Of a stretch of DNA of 64,000 nt, positions 9,441 through 18,515 are shown one piece after another; within the stretch, counting starts at the first letter, position 1; each line of letters opens with the position of its first letter. The notes under the pieces were generated by a model. That model was given only the letters and a program-made list of their open reading frames with translations. It did not search any database and was not told the origin of the DNA. A program made the position numbers and the translations under genes. The stretch comes from Gammaproteobacteria bacterium (GTDB lineage Bacteria; Pseudomonadota; Gammaproteobacteria; Xanthomonadales; SZUA-36): assembly GCA_024277815.1 (NCBI GenBank), contig JAJRUM010000070.1, forward strand, positions 1 through 64,000, in the 5' to 3' direction.

Positions 9441-10254
9441 AGCGGTTCGCAAGCCCGACTTCCTGCTGATTGGCGCTCAGAAATGCGGCACCAGCTGGCT
9501 GCATCACCACCTGCGGCTGTCAGAAAGCATCTTTATGCAGAAGGACAAGGACAGTGACTACTTCAGCTATGAGGGTCACCTGACCAACAAGGCTTTCAGG
9601 CAGTATTGTGCGCAGTTTTCGGGGGCGGGGGCCAATCAACTCGTCGGTGAAGCGAGTGCCAGTTATTTCTGGACCGGGACCGGCTCAAAATGGAGTCGCA
9701 AGCCAGACGGTTTCAACCCGGAAATCCCGGGCAGTGTCCGGCGGTTTTGCGGCAGTCGTCTGAAACTGATCCTGATGTTGAGAGACCCGGTTGAGCGCGC
9801 AATTTCAGCCTATTTGCACCATATTCGCCATGGCGCCATCACGCCTGACACATCCATACTGGACACTCAGGTACCTCTTGGGATCATTGATATGGGGTTC
9901 TACCGGCAACATCTGGAAAACTGGCTGGCCGTTTTTCCGGAAGAGAGTTTTCATGTCATCAGGGGCCTCCCGCAAACCGATGCCGAGGCTGTCGGAATGC
10001 TGGAAGTCACGCTGCGCTTTCTGAATGCGGAGACCATTCCCCTCAGCAGCTATTATTTTGATCCGGTGGCCCCGGGCTTACAACGCATCATCGATGAAAC
10101 CGGTGTGTGGTTATTGAGCTCAATCGAATACCCCGGAAAAGCCGGCGTCCGTCACGCTCAAAAAGCAGAGTTCAATGGAGAGCCCTACGCGCGTGTGGTG
10201 ACCCCGGCTGAGCTCGGCGAATTGCGCGAAATTCTTGCTGAGAATGACATTTGA
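9418..10254 (+). CDS. PAPS-dependent sulfotransferase
   Basis: A sulfotransferase that moves sulfate from PAPS, probably to a carbohydrate. Of 278 residues, the 5'-phosphosulfate loop is FLLIGAQKCGTSWLHHHL (residues 15-32) and the 3'-phosphate region is LRDPVERAISAYLHH (from about residue 121); both match carbohydrate sulfotransferases of the heparan-sulfate type. ATG at 9418 is preferred to the GTG at 9394 because homologues begin shortly before the loop. It overlaps the upstream deacetylase gene. No PAPS-synthesis genes are in the window. Confidence 0.85.
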   Translation: MNWLSFFKAVRKPDFLLIGAQKCGTSWLHHHLRLSESIFMQKDKDSDYFSYEGHLTNKAFRQYCAQFSGAGANQLVGEASASYFWTGTGSKWSRKPDGFNPEIPGSVRRFCGSRLKLILMLRDPVERAISAYLHHIRHGAITPDTSILDTQVPLGIIDMGFYRQHLENWLAVFPEESFHVIRGLPQTDAEAVGMLEVTLRFLNAETIPLSSYYFDPVAPGLQRIIDETGVWLLSSIEYPGKAGVRHAQKAEFNGEPYARVVTPAELGELREILAENDI

Positions 10255-10258
10255 CAAG

Positions 10259-10807
10259 CTAGAAGTTAGGTTTATCCGGCGCTGCACGGTAGCACTTTAT
10301 AGCATCGAGGAGCTCCTTACGGGCGCTCTCGACACCTTCCCACCCGCCGGTCCTTACCCACTTGTTGCGCTCAAGGTCTTTGTAGTGCTCGAAAAAATGC
10401 ACAATCTGGTTGAGCAGTATCTCATCCACGTCTTCAACTGACTTGATGTGGCTGTACATTCCGGTGACCTCGGTGACCGGCACAGCGATGATCTTGGCGT
10501 CTTCACCCGCTTCATCTTTCATCAGCAAAACACCAACCGGCCTGCACCTGACGACCGTACCCGGCAACATCGGCAAGGGCAGCACCACCAGCACGTCAAC
10601 CGGATCACCGTCGCCACACAGAGTGTGCGGTACGTAACCATAGTTGCAGGGGTAGTACATGGCGGTTTTGAGCATGCGGTCAACAAAAATCGCCCCGGTC
10701 TCTTTGTCCACTTCGTACTTGATCGCCGGGCTGTTCATCGGAACTTCGATAATGACGTTGATATCGTTGGGGACATCCCTTCCGGCCGGGACCTGTTGCA
10801 GACTCAT
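10259..10807 (-). CDS. ppa: Inorganic pyrophosphatase
   Basis: Family I soluble pyrophosphatase, which hydrolyses PPi to drive biosynthetic reactions. The 182-residue protein contains [18 protein letters not shown], the [13 protein letters not shown] segment and the metal-binding [11 protein letters not shown] signature. The ATG at 10807 follows a clear ribosome binding site (GAGGAAG) and gives the normal N-terminus MSLQQVPAG; an upstream in-frame ATG would add 16 unrelated residues. A TATAAT-like element lies 28 bases upstream. The stop is only 4 bases from the converging sulfotransferase stop, with no clear terminator between them. Confidence 0.96.
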   Translation of the reverse strand: MSLQQVPAGRDVPNDINVIIEVPMNSPAIKYEVDKETGAIFVDRMLKTAMYYPCNYGYVPHTLCGDGDPVDVLVVLPLPMLPGTVVRCRPVGVLLMKDEAGEDAKIIAVPVTEVTGMYSHIKSVEDVDEILLNQIVHFFEHYKDLERNKWVRTGGWEGVESARKELLDAIKCYRAAPDKPNF

Positions 10808-10834
10808 TGGCGCTTCCTCTTTTAGTGACCGCGC

Positions 10835-10840
10835 ATTATA
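10835..10840 (-). promoter_or_regulatory. Putative -10 element of ppa
   Basis: Read on the minus strand this is a perfect TATAAT, 28 bases before the ppa ATG. No good -35 hexamer is visible at 16-18 bases, so the promoter call rests on the -10 alone. Confidence 0.4.
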
Positions 10841-10902
10841 CGCGAGATTCACCAACTGGCTGCATTTTCAGCATGTTTTGCACATTGAATTAAGTAACTT
10901 CG

Positions 10903-10931
10903 TTTCCATGTGGAGCATAAGCCATTACAAT
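10903..10931 (+). promoter_or_regulatory. Putative sigma-70 promoter of the cyanophycin genes
   Basis: TTTCCA (10903-10908), a 17-base spacer and TACAAT (10926-10931) would start transcription near 10938, about 22 bases before the cyanophycinase ATG. The spacing is ideal, but the hexamers are imperfect. Confidence 0.4.
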
Positions 10932-10959
10932 GTGCGCCCCGCTTGTAAGGTACAAAACA

Positions 10960-11787
10960 ATGAGCCCGGCAACACCAGAACAACACCGGCCCCGTGGGTA
11001 TGTAATCCCTATCGGCGGCGCCGAAGCCAAACGTAAAAACCCGGTCATTCTTGAGCGGTTTGTTGACCTGTGTGGCGGGGATGATGCCCGCATTCTGGTC
11101 ATTCCTACTGCATCCCTGTTGGATGAGACCGGACCAACGTACCAGGTGCTGTTCGAAGGCATGGGCGCTAAAGCAATGTGTATTCCGATTGAGAATCGCG
11201 ACGATTGTTACCGTGAGGATATTCTCGAGGTGCTTGAAAAAGCGACCGGTATATTCATCACTGGTGGCAACCAATTGCGCCTGAGTACGATTCTGGGCGG
11301 CACGCCTGTGGCTCGTGCCATACGCAGGCTCAATGCTGCTGGCGTCCATATGGCAGGCACTTCAGCCGGCGCAGCAATTATCTCCGAGCATATGATTGCC
11401 GGCGGCCGCGGCGGCCCGTCTCCGCGTGAGAGTGGTGTGGTGCTGGCCCCCGGCCTGGGCCTGACCAATCGGGCGATTATTGACCAGCACTTTAATAAAC
11501 GTGGCCGCCTGGGACGCCTGCTGGCGGCCTTGTCGTTCAACCCGTTTGTCTGTGGTCTCGGCATCGATGAGAACACCGCCGCATTCATTGCGCCGGATGG
11601 TGTAATGGAGGTTGTCGGACATGGAACAGTAACCGTTATTGACCCTGCAGATTTGAGGCACTCATCCATGAGCTATGTACGCAAAGCGGAAGCTGTTTCA
11701 TTGGTTGGCCTGAAACTGCATGTGCTTGCCGATGGTTCGAGCTTTAATCTCGAAACCCGTGAGGCAACATTGGCAAAGGGGTCCTGA
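10960..11787 (+). CDS. cphB: Cyanophycinase
   Basis: A serine peptidase of family S51 that cuts cyanophycin (multi-L-arginyl-poly-L-aspartate) into beta-Asp-Arg dipeptides. The 275-residue protein has GYVIPIGGAEAK at the N-terminus, GIFITGGNQLRL, and the nucleophile motif MAGTSAGAAI with Ser135, near the position of the known cyanophycinase serine. The ATG at 10960 is used because homologues start shortly before GGAE; an in-frame ATG at 10930 lacks a good ribosome binding site. cphA follows 49 bases downstream. The protein has no signal peptide, so it mobilises an internal store. Confidence 0.93.
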   Translation: MSPATPEQHRPRGYVIPIGGAEAKRKNPVILERFVDLCGGDDARILVIPTASLLDETGPTYQVLFEGMGAKAMCIPIENRDDCYREDILEVLEKATGIFITGGNQLRLSTILGGTPVARAIRRLNAAGVHMAGTSAGAAIISEHMIAGGRGGPSPRESGVVLAPGLGLTNRAIIDQHFNKRGRLGRLLAALSFNPFVCGLGIDENTAAFIAPDGVMEVVGHGTVTVIDPADLRHSSMSYVRKAEAVSLVGLKLHVLADGSSFNLETREATLAKGS

Positions 11788-11836
11788 ACAGGTCCGGCGT
11801 GTTAATGTTAAATGCTGAATTAACCAAGGTTTTGCT

Positions 11837-14641
11837 ATGAAGATACTTTCCACCAATGTTTACGTCGGACCGAGTCTGTACGCACACTTTCCTGTTATTC
11901 GCCATCAGGTTGACCTCGGCATACTTGAGGATTGGCCTTCCGCATGGTTGGGGGAGGCTTTTATCAACAGCCTGATTGAGGCATTGCCTGGTTTGCAAAA
12001 TCATGGTTGTTCGTATGGCGAGCCCGGTGGATTTATCCGCAGGATGCGCGAGGATGAGGGGACCTGGATGGGTCACATCTGGGAACATGCGTCTCTGGAA
12101 CTACAGAATGAGGCGGGCTCAGACGTATCTTTTGGGCGCACCCGAAGTGCTGGCAAACCTGGCGTTTACAACATGGTGTTTCAGTACAAACAGCGTGAAG
12201 TGGGGCTGGAGGCCGCCCGCATTGCCCTGCAGTTGTTGCTCAGCCTGTTGCCTGATGGTCTCAGGCAGGAGGTTTTAGCCGAAACTGATGAACGGTTCGA
12301 CTACGAGCAGGAGCGTGAGGACTTTATTTTGTTCGCGCAACGCAAGGAACTGGGCCCCAGCACCGCCTCGCTGGTCAACGCCGCAGAAGAGCGGGAAATT
12401 CCTTACCTGAGGTTAAACAAATACTCTTTGGTGCAGTTTGGCCATGGTGCCTACCAGCAGCGCATACAGGCTACGATTACCAGTAAGACCGGGCATATTG
12501 CGGTTGAGATCTCGTGTGACAAGGAAGACACGCACAACCTGCTGCGCGACCTCGGCTTGCCGGTGCCGGAACAAAGGATGATTTACAGTCCCCCGGCGGC
12601 CGTGCGAGCGGCCCGCCAGATCGGTTATCCGGTGGTGCTGAAGCCACTCAATGCGAACCATGGCCGCGGCGTGTCCATCAATCTGGTCAGTGGTGAGCAA
12701 GTTGAAAGCGCATTTGATTTTGCCCGTGAACACGGTACCAGCAGAGCGGTGCTGGTAGAAAGTTACGTCGAAGGCTATGACCATCGGATGCTGGTTGTGA
12801 ATAACGAGTTGGTGGCAGTGGCCAAACGCGTTCCGGGGCACGTGGTGGGTGATGGAGAAAGCACCATCACCGAACTGGTTGACCGGGTCAATGAGGATCC
12901 ACGCCGGGGCATCGGGCATGAAAAAGTGCTGACACGACTTGAGCTTGACCGGCAGGCAGGTGAATTGTTGAGCGCGGCGGGTTTTGACGAAGGCACCATC
13001 CTGGCGGATGGTGAGGTTTTTCATCTACGCAAAACCGCCAATCTTTCCACCGGCGGTACGGCCATTGACCTCACCGATGTGGTACACCCCGACAACCGTG
13101 AAATGGCGGTGCGCGCCATCCGTGCCGTTGGCCTGGATGTTGGCGGCGTGGATTTTCTGACAGCAGATATTACCGAGTCCTACAAACAGGTTGGCGGCGC
13201 AATTGTAGAGGTCAATGCGGCACCGGGCTTCCGCATGCATGTGGCACCCTCAGAAGGTGAACCGCGGGATGTGGCGGGCAAGGTCATGGACATGTTATTT
13301 CCCCCCGGCACGCCGACGCGGATACCGGTTGCGAGTATTACCGGCACCAACGGCAAGACCACCACGTCACGCATGCTGGCACATATTCTGAAAACTGCCG
13401 GACATACCGTCGGGATGACATCGACGGATGGCGTGTACATTGATGGCCGGCTTTCCGTAAAGGGCGACATGACCGGGCCGACCTCGGCACATATCGTGTT
13501 ACGTGATCCCACTGTGGACATCGCTGTTATGGAAACCGCCCGGGGCGGCCTGCTGCGTTCCGGCCTGGGGTATCGCCGTTGTGATGTGTCTGCCTGCCTG
13601 AATGTTTCATCAGATCACCTTGGCATCAAGGGTATCGACACGCTGGAGCAACTGGCGGAGCTTAAGCGTATTGTGGTTGAAGTGGCCCGTGATACAGCGG
13701 TCCTTAACGCAGATGATGAGTTGTGCCTGAAGATGGCTGACTACACGCAGGCCGAGCATGTTTGCTATGTGACCATGAACCCGGCCCATGCGCTGGTGAA
13801 GGAACATATCCGTGCGGGCGGCCGGGCGATGGTGCTGGAGCAGGGTATCAACGGCGACATGATCACGCTGTATGACAATGGCACCCATTTCCAGCTGGTC
13901 TGGACCCATCAGATTCCGGCGACGATGGACGGCAAAGCAACGCACAATGTGCAAAATGCCATGTTTGCCGCTGCGCTGGCCTATTCGCTGGATAAATCCC
14001 TGGATGATATCCGGCATGGGTTGCGCTCGTTCGATTCTACGATTTTCCAGGCACCGGGCCGGATGAATGTGTTCGATGAGCACCCTTTCCGGGTGATACT
14101 CGACTATGGTCACAATGCTGCCGCGATTCGCAGCATCTGCCAGCTGGTTGACCGGCTGGACGTCGCGGGTCGCCGCTTGTGTGTTCTGGCGGCACCGGGC
14201 GATCGTCGGGATGAGGATATCCGGGCCATTGCCACAGAGGCCAGTGGACACTTTGACCATTACATCTGCAGGGCAGACGATGGCCGCCGGGGGCGTGGAG
14301 ATGACGAAGTACCGCAAATGTTGCGGGAGCAGTTGCTGGCCAGTGGTGTCGCGGCCGCGACCATAGAGGTCATACCGGACGAGGAAGCTTCCGTTGCGCA
14401 CGCGTTGGCGATAGCCGAGGAAGGTGATCTCGTGGTTCTGTTCGCCGACGATGTGAGCCGTAGCTGGAATCAGGTCATTCACTACGAGGCTGACAATGAA
14501 ACCTCAAAGGCCGCTGACGATAGCAAACCGGCACATAGTTTTGTCGAGGAAGATCCGGACGCATTTTCACTGGAGGCTGGCGCACGACTGATCAAGGATG
14601 AGCGTGGCGTGCGGTTGGCACGGGAAGAAGAGAACGACTAG
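11837..14641 (+). CDS. cphA: Cyanophycin synthetase
   Basis: CphA builds cyanophycin, a nitrogen-rich storage polymer, by ATP-dependent addition of Asp to the backbone and Arg to the side chains. The 934-residue protein has the three expected parts. The N domain starts ILSTNVYVGPSLYAHFPVIR. An ATP-grasp domain around residues 225-485 includes KPLNANHGRGVSINL and VEVNAAPGFRMH. A Mur-ligase domain carries the P-loop GTNGKTTTSRM (starting at residue 503) and ARGGLLRSGLGYR. An acidic C-terminal extension follows. It is followed 23 bases later by a shorter relative. Confidence 0.96.
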   Translation: MKILSTNVYVGPSLYAHFPVIRHQVDLGILEDWPSAWLGEAFINSLIEALPGLQNHGCSYGEPGGFIRRMREDEGTWMGHIWEHASLELQNEAGSDVSFGRTRSAGKPGVYNMVFQYKQREVGLEAARIALQLLLSLLPDGLRQEVLAETDERFDYEQEREDFILFAQRKELGPSTASLVNAAEEREIPYLRLNKYSLVQFGHGAYQQRIQATITSKTGHIAVEISCDKEDTHNLLRDLGLPVPEQRMIYSPPAAVRAARQIGYPVVLKPLNANHGRGVSINLVSGEQVESAFDFAREHGTSRAVLVESYVEGYDHRMLVVNNELVAVAKRVPGHVVGDGESTITELVDRVNEDPRRGIGHEKVLTRLELDRQAGELLSAAGFDEGTILADGEVFHLRKTANLSTGGTAIDLTDVVHPDNREMAVRAIRAVGLDVGGVDFLTADITESYKQVGGAIVEVNAAPGFRMHVAPSEGEPRDVAGKVMDMLFPPGTPTRIPVASITGTNGKTTTSRMLAHILKTAGHTVGMTSTDGVYIDGRLSVKGDMTGPTSAHIVLRDPTVDIAVMETARGGLLRSGLGYRRCDVSACLNVSSDHLGIKGIDTLEQLAELKRIVVEVARDTAVLNADDELCLKMADYTQAEHVCYVTMNPAHALVKEHIRAGGRAMVLEQGINGDMITLYDNGTHFQLVWTHQIPATMDGKATHNVQNAMFAAALAYSLDKSLDDIRHGLRSFDSTIFQAPGRMNVFDEHPFRVILDYGHNAAAIRSICQLVDRLDVAGRRLCVLAAPGDRRDEDIRAIATEASGHFDHYICRADDGRRGRGDDEVPQMLREQLLASGVAAATIEVIPDEEASVAHALAIAEEGDLVVLFADDVSRSWNQVIHYEADNETSKAADDSKPAHSFVEEDPDAFSLEAGARLIKDERGVRLAREEEND

Positions 14642-14664
14642 CCTTCCCGGGGCTGGCCAGCAGA

Positions 14665-16362
14665 ATGCAGATCGAAGTTCTCGACAGCCGGCGATTGACC
14701 GGTCCGAACCTGTTTTGGGACTGGCCGGGTGCCGTGTTGGATGTTGCCCTGTCAGATGTTCCCGCAGAGCGGCTGGTTTTAGCCTGGCGTGGGGAAGTCC
14801 GCCACCTGATGGATGCAATGGGGTGGGATGCGGAGAGAACTATTTCACGGCAGTTTGATGGCGGCGTCAGTCTGGTGATCAATGCACCGATAGATGTGCT
14901 GTACACAGCCTGCGAACTCAACGAGGTCGCGCTGAGGCGGGCGACCTCCGGGCTGTCAGGGGAGCCACCCATCGAACTGGAGCCTGTGATAGCGAGTCTG
15001 AAAGAGCAACTTGAAGAGGAGCGCAATCCGGCGTTGCTGGCGCTGCAGCAAGCGGCGGCAGCACATGGAACACCGTTCCTCTGGGATGACAACGAAGTTT
15101 CTGTTGGTTTTGGTGAGACTGCAATTGTCTGGCCAGCCGACCAGTTGCCCGCCCCCGGATCGGTCAACTGGCAGCAAACGGGCTCGGTCCCGCTGGGTAT
15201 CGTCACGGGCACCAATGGAAAATCTACAACTGTCAGGCTGGCCGCCGCGATACTGGCGGCGGCGGGTTTGCGCGCGGGTATCACTTCCACAGATTACATT
15301 CGTGTGGGGGAGGAGATTCTCGATCGAGGTGATTACTCCGGCCCGGGTGGTGCCCGTACCCTGCTGAGACACCCGCGCTCCGAGGCGGTGGTCCTGGAGG
15401 TTGCCCGGGGCGGTTTGCTGCGCCGCGGCATTGGTGTAGAGCGTGCTGACGGCGCGTTGATTACCAACATCGCGGCCGATCACCTGGGTGACTACGGCAT
15501 CAATACGGTCGCAGAAATGGCTGCAGCCAAGTTCATAGTGCGTCGCGCCCTCAGCGAGGATGCGTCACTGATTCTGAATGCTGATGACCCTGAGAGTGTG
15601 GAATTTTCCGCTACCCTATCCAACCGGATTACCTGGTTTGGCCTGCAGCCTGATGAAGGTTTTCTACACAAGCATTTGCAGAACAACGGCAAAGCAGCCT
15701 TTCTTGAGGATGGCTGGTTGATGTTATCTGCTGATGGCCAGCCGAGAAGAATTGTTGCCGCCAACGACATTCCCATTACCTTTGGTGGTGTGGCGCGCTA
15801 CAACATCAGCAATGCCCTGGCCGCGATGGCTTTGTGCCATGTGTTGGGGGCCGATGACCGGGCACTGGCGACCGGCCTGAAAGCCTTTTCCGGTGATGCC
15901 GGGGAGAACCCGGGCCGTGGCAACCTGTTTGAGAAGGGTGGTGTAAGAATATTTCTGGGTTTTGCACACAACGAACACGGAATTCGGGCCATCAGTGATA
16001 CCGTCAAGGCATTTCGCTCACAGCGGAATATTGTCCTGATGGGCCAGGCGGGCGATCGCCTCAACAAGGATATCGATGACCTTGTGCGTGCCGTTTGCGA
16101 ATTGAAACCTGACCGGTTACTGGCGTGTGAGTTGCCGGGGTATGAGCGTGGCCGGGCAGCCAAGGAAGTGCCGGAACGTATCCGCGCGGTTGCTATTGGC
16201 GAAGGTGTATCGGAAAATGCAATCAGGCTGTTTGCAAGTCCGCCTGAAGGTGTCAAAGAGGCCCTGGCGGAAGCGGTAAGCGGTGATTGCCTGGTGCTGC
16301 TGGCCCTGACCCAGCGTGATGAAGTGCTGGATTTGATCCGGGACTACACGGCCGACAGTTGA
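14665..16362 (+). CDS. Cyanophycin-synthetase-like Mur ligase protein lacking ATP-grasp
   Basis: A 565-residue relative of CphA. The N-terminal 170 residues begin IEVLDSRRLTGPNLFW, which lines up loosely with the CphA N domain. The C-terminal part is a Mur-ligase module: P-loop VTGTNGKSTTVRL (GTNGK at residues 182-186), VLEVARGGLLRRGIGVER, and the NADDPES and FGGVARYNISNALAA segments. The ATP-grasp domain that adds aspartate in CphA is absent, so it cannot make cyanophycin alone by the known route. It may add arginine, accept dipeptides or assist CphA; these are guesses. It overlaps no gene and is followed by tdk 21 bases on. Confidence 0.85.
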   Translation: MQIEVLDSRRLTGPNLFWDWPGAVLDVALSDVPAERLVLAWRGEVRHLMDAMGWDAERTISRQFDGGVSLVINAPIDVLYTACELNEVALRRATSGLSGEPPIELEPVIASLKEQLEEERNPALLALQQAAAAHGTPFLWDDNEVSVGFGETAIVWPADQLPAPGSVNWQQTGSVPLGIVTGTNGKSTTVRLAAAILAAAGLRAGITSTDYIRVGEEILDRGDYSGPGGARTLLRHPRSEAVVLEVARGGLLRRGIGVERADGALITNIAADHLGDYGINTVAEMAAAKFIVRRALSEDASLILNADDPESVEFSATLSNRITWFGLQPDEGFLHKHLQNNGKAAFLEDGWLMLSADGQPRRIVAANDIPITFGGVARYNISNALAAMALCHVLGADDRALATGLKAFSGDAGENPGRGNLFEKGGVRIFLGFAHNEHGIRAISDTVKAFRSQRNIVLMGQAGDRLNKDIDDLVRAVCELKPDRLLACELPGYERGRAAKEVPERIRAVAIGEGVSENAIRLFASPPEGVKEALAEAVSGDCLVLLALTQRDEVLDLIRDYTADS

Positions 16363-16383
16363 TGGGCTGATAAGGAAACCTGC

Positions 16384-17052
16384 ATGGCAAAACTTTACTT
16401 TAACTACTCTTCCATGAATGCGGGGAAAACCACGGTACTGTTGCAGTCAGCACACAACTACCGTGAGCGTGGCATGAATCCCCTGCTTTTTACCCCAAAG
16501 CTGGATGACCGTTACGGTACCGGCTGGATCAAGTCGCGTATCGGTTTGCAGGCCAAGGCTACGATTTTCACACCGCAGGATGATCTCTACGAGTTTACCC
16601 GGGCACAACTGGAGGCAAATAATATTCACTGCGTACTGGTTGATGAAGCGCAGTTTTTAAACCGGGACCAGGTCTTTCAATTGACTGAAGTGGTTGATCG
16701 TCTGAGCATACCGGTGCTGTGCTTTGGCTTGCGCACAGATTTCCAGGGAGAGCTTTTCGAAGGCAGCACCCACCTGTTGGCCTGGGCCGATGAACTGACA
16801 GAGATCAAGACTATTTGCCACACCGGCCGCAAGGCCACCATGGTGGTGCGTGTGGATGATGAAGGTTATGCGCTGAAGGAAGGGGCACAGGTGGAGATTG
16901 GCGGCAACGAGCGCTACGTGTCTGTCAGCCGGGCAGAATTCAAAAAAGTATTTGTAGGTGGGCAGCGGATCAAGTTTATTGAGCCGGTTGAGGGTGATGT
17001 TAAAGAAACTGATAAATCTGACAGTAAACAGGAAGCGAATACCCTGTTATAG
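16384..17052 (+). CDS. tdk: Thymidine kinase, with degenerate zinc site
   Basis: Type II thymidine kinase, which phosphorylates thymidine to dTMP for salvage. Evidence: Walker A region [20 protein letters not shown], the VDEAQFL Walker B/catalytic segment, and the lasso region [13 protein letters not shown]. Length (222) is normal. The family's structural zinc is usually bound by two Cys in a CxCG/CxxC motif and by Cys and His in a VCRxH motif. Here these read TICHTGRKA and VSRAEF, so at least three of the four ligands appear changed. Function may be kept without zinc or with an altered lasso fold. Confidence 0.9.
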   Translation: MAKLYFNYSSMNAGKTTVLLQSAHNYRERGMNPLLFTPKLDDRYGTGWIKSRIGLQAKATIFTPQDDLYEFTRAQLEANNIHCVLVDEAQFLNRDQVFQLTEVVDRLSIPVLCFGLRTDFQGELFEGSTHLLAWADELTEIKTICHTGRKATMVVRVDDEGYALKEGAQVEIGGNERYVSVSRAEFKKVFVGGQRIKFIEPVEGDVKETDKSDSKQEANTLL

Positions 17053-17089
17053 TCATTTTGTCATTTAACTATTTTCTAAGGGGAGTTTG

Positions 17090-17308
17090 ATGATACGTTT
17101 ACTATTGATCGTGTTGCTTGTGTTAACGATGGCTTTGTATTTCCAGAACAGCAAAGAGGTGGAAACACCCGGTGTCGAAGACGGATTTGTAGGGGGTCCC
17201 GTCAAGGCTTTGCACAAAGCAGAACAGTTCGAGAGTTCCTATCTGGATGCGGCCGCAGAACGCAAAAAGAAAATGGAAGAGCAGCTGGAGCAAGCCTCTA
17301 TAGACTGA
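17090..17308 (+). CDS. Small single-span membrane protein, unknown
   Basis: A 72-residue protein with one N-terminal membrane helix (IRLLLIVLLVLTMALYF) and a charged C-terminal part rich in Glu, Lys and Ala (ERKKKMEEQLEQ) that could form a short coiled coil. ATG at 17090 is used because a strong ribosome binding site (AAGGGGAG) sits 4-5 bases before it. It follows tdk by 37 bases. I do not recognise the family. Confidence 0.6.
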   Translation: MIRLLLIVLLVLTMALYFQNSKEVETPGVEDGFVGGPVKALHKAEQFESSYLDAAAERKKKMEEQLEQASID

Positions 17309-17328
17309 CCCTGAGTATCGTTGTGAGG

Positions 17329-18453
17329 CTAAGACATGGCCTGTAGCAGGTCGGCGGCTATATCCTCTACATCTTCGATGCCCACGGACAACCTCAACAG
17401 GCCGGGTGTGATGCCCAGGCGCTGGCGTTCGGCTGTGGGAATTTTCTGGTGTGACGTTGCCGTTGGCTGGCAGATGGTGGTTTCCACACCGCCGAGGCTG
17501 ACGGCGCAAATCACCAACTGCAGGCGCCGCAGATAGCTGACAGGATCTATATCGCTGACCAACTCAAATGATAGCATCCCGCCAAAGCCACGCATCTGGC
17601 GCGTAGCGATTTCGAAGCCCGGATCATCTTCAAGGCCAGGGTAAAACACCCGCAGAACCTGCTTATGCTGGTTCAACCTGCCGGCAAGAACACCGGCATT
17701 TTCACTTTGTCGCTGCACCCTGAGCTCGAGGGTTTTAAGGCTGCGTTCAAGCAGGTGGCAGTCCTGTGCGTTGAGGCAACCGCCATGGTTCACCGCATGG
17801 TTTCTGACCTTATCCAGCAAGCGGGCAGGGCCATTGACCGTGCCGCAGCACAGATCGCTGTGGCCACTCAGGTACTTGGTGCCACTGTGCATGACCAGAT
17901 CGAACCCCATGGCCAGGGGGTTTTGTAAAATCGGAGTGGCAAAGGTGTTGTCAATGACTGAAATGATGTCCTGTGCCTGGGCATATTCTGCAACCGCAGC
18001 CAAATCTACAACGCTGAGCAGGGGGTTGCCCGGCGACTCAACAAAAACCATCCGTGTTTCCGGCCGTGACAGTTGCCGGATCGCATTGATATCAGGGGCT
18101 GAAAAATCATGCTGGATGCCAAATCGTTTCAGTTCATTGACGATCAATGCATGGGTCCCGCCGTAGAGCCCCTGCGTAAAGATGACATGGTCACCATCCG
18201 TGAGCAGCCCGAACAGAATGGAAGCAATGGCGGCCATCCCGGAACTGGTCACCAGGCCTGCTTCAGCCCCTTCCAGCGCCGACATTTTTTCAGCGACCAC
18301 GTTGTGGTTCAGGGTATTGAAGTAGCGCGGGTAGCGGACCTCGGAATCATCGAGGTACTCGATCGCACTGGAAGCCAGCAAGGGGGTGTTCAGACCGCCC
18401 ATATTGATGTCCCGGCGACTGCCTGCGTGTATAACCTGGGTGGCTTTTTTCAT
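17329..18453 (-). CDS. PLP-dependent trans-sulfuration enzyme (cystathionine lyase/synthase family)
   Basis: A 374-residue Cys/Met-metabolism PLP enzyme. The PLP lysine is K193 in MHSGTKYLSGHSD; D168 in VIDNTFATP binds the pyridine ring, and SSGMAAIAS contacts the phosphate. The family includes cystathionine beta-lyase, gamma-lyase, gamma-synthase and methionine gamma-lyase. Residues such as YPRYFNTLN at the substrate entrance and the SLGGVETTICQP segment fit a lyase, but I cannot choose the reaction from sequence alone. It is transcribed on its own, with mutM on the same strand upstream. Confidence 0.85.
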   Translation of the reverse strand: MKKATQVIHAGSRRDINMGGLNTPLLASSAIEYLDDSEVRYPRYFNTLNHNVVAEKMSALEGAEAGLVTSSGMAAIASILFGLLTDGDHVIFTQGLYGGTHALIVNELKRFGIQHDFSAPDINAIRQLSRPETRMVFVESPGNPLLSVVDLAAVAEYAQAQDIISVIDNTFATPILQNPLAMGFDLVMHSGTKYLSGHSDLCCGTVNGPARLLDKVRNHAVNHGGCLNAQDCHLLERSLKTLELRVQRQSENAGVLAGRLNQHKQVLRVFYPGLEDDPGFEIATRQMRGFGGMLSFELVSDIDPVSYLRRLQLVICAVSLGGVETTICQPTATSHQKIPTAERQRLGITPGLLRLSVGIEDVEDIAADLLQAMS

Positions 18454-18515
18454 TTAAATTCTCTACCGCACTGAACGGGGCTTGTAACGGTTGTCATTTT
18501 GCCAGAGAGCGGGGG

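Noticed and set aside
12413-13024. Long minus-strand open frames inside cphA and other genes
   Set aside because: They are shadows of well-supported genes: no family motifs, no ribosome sites and signal only in the opposite strand.
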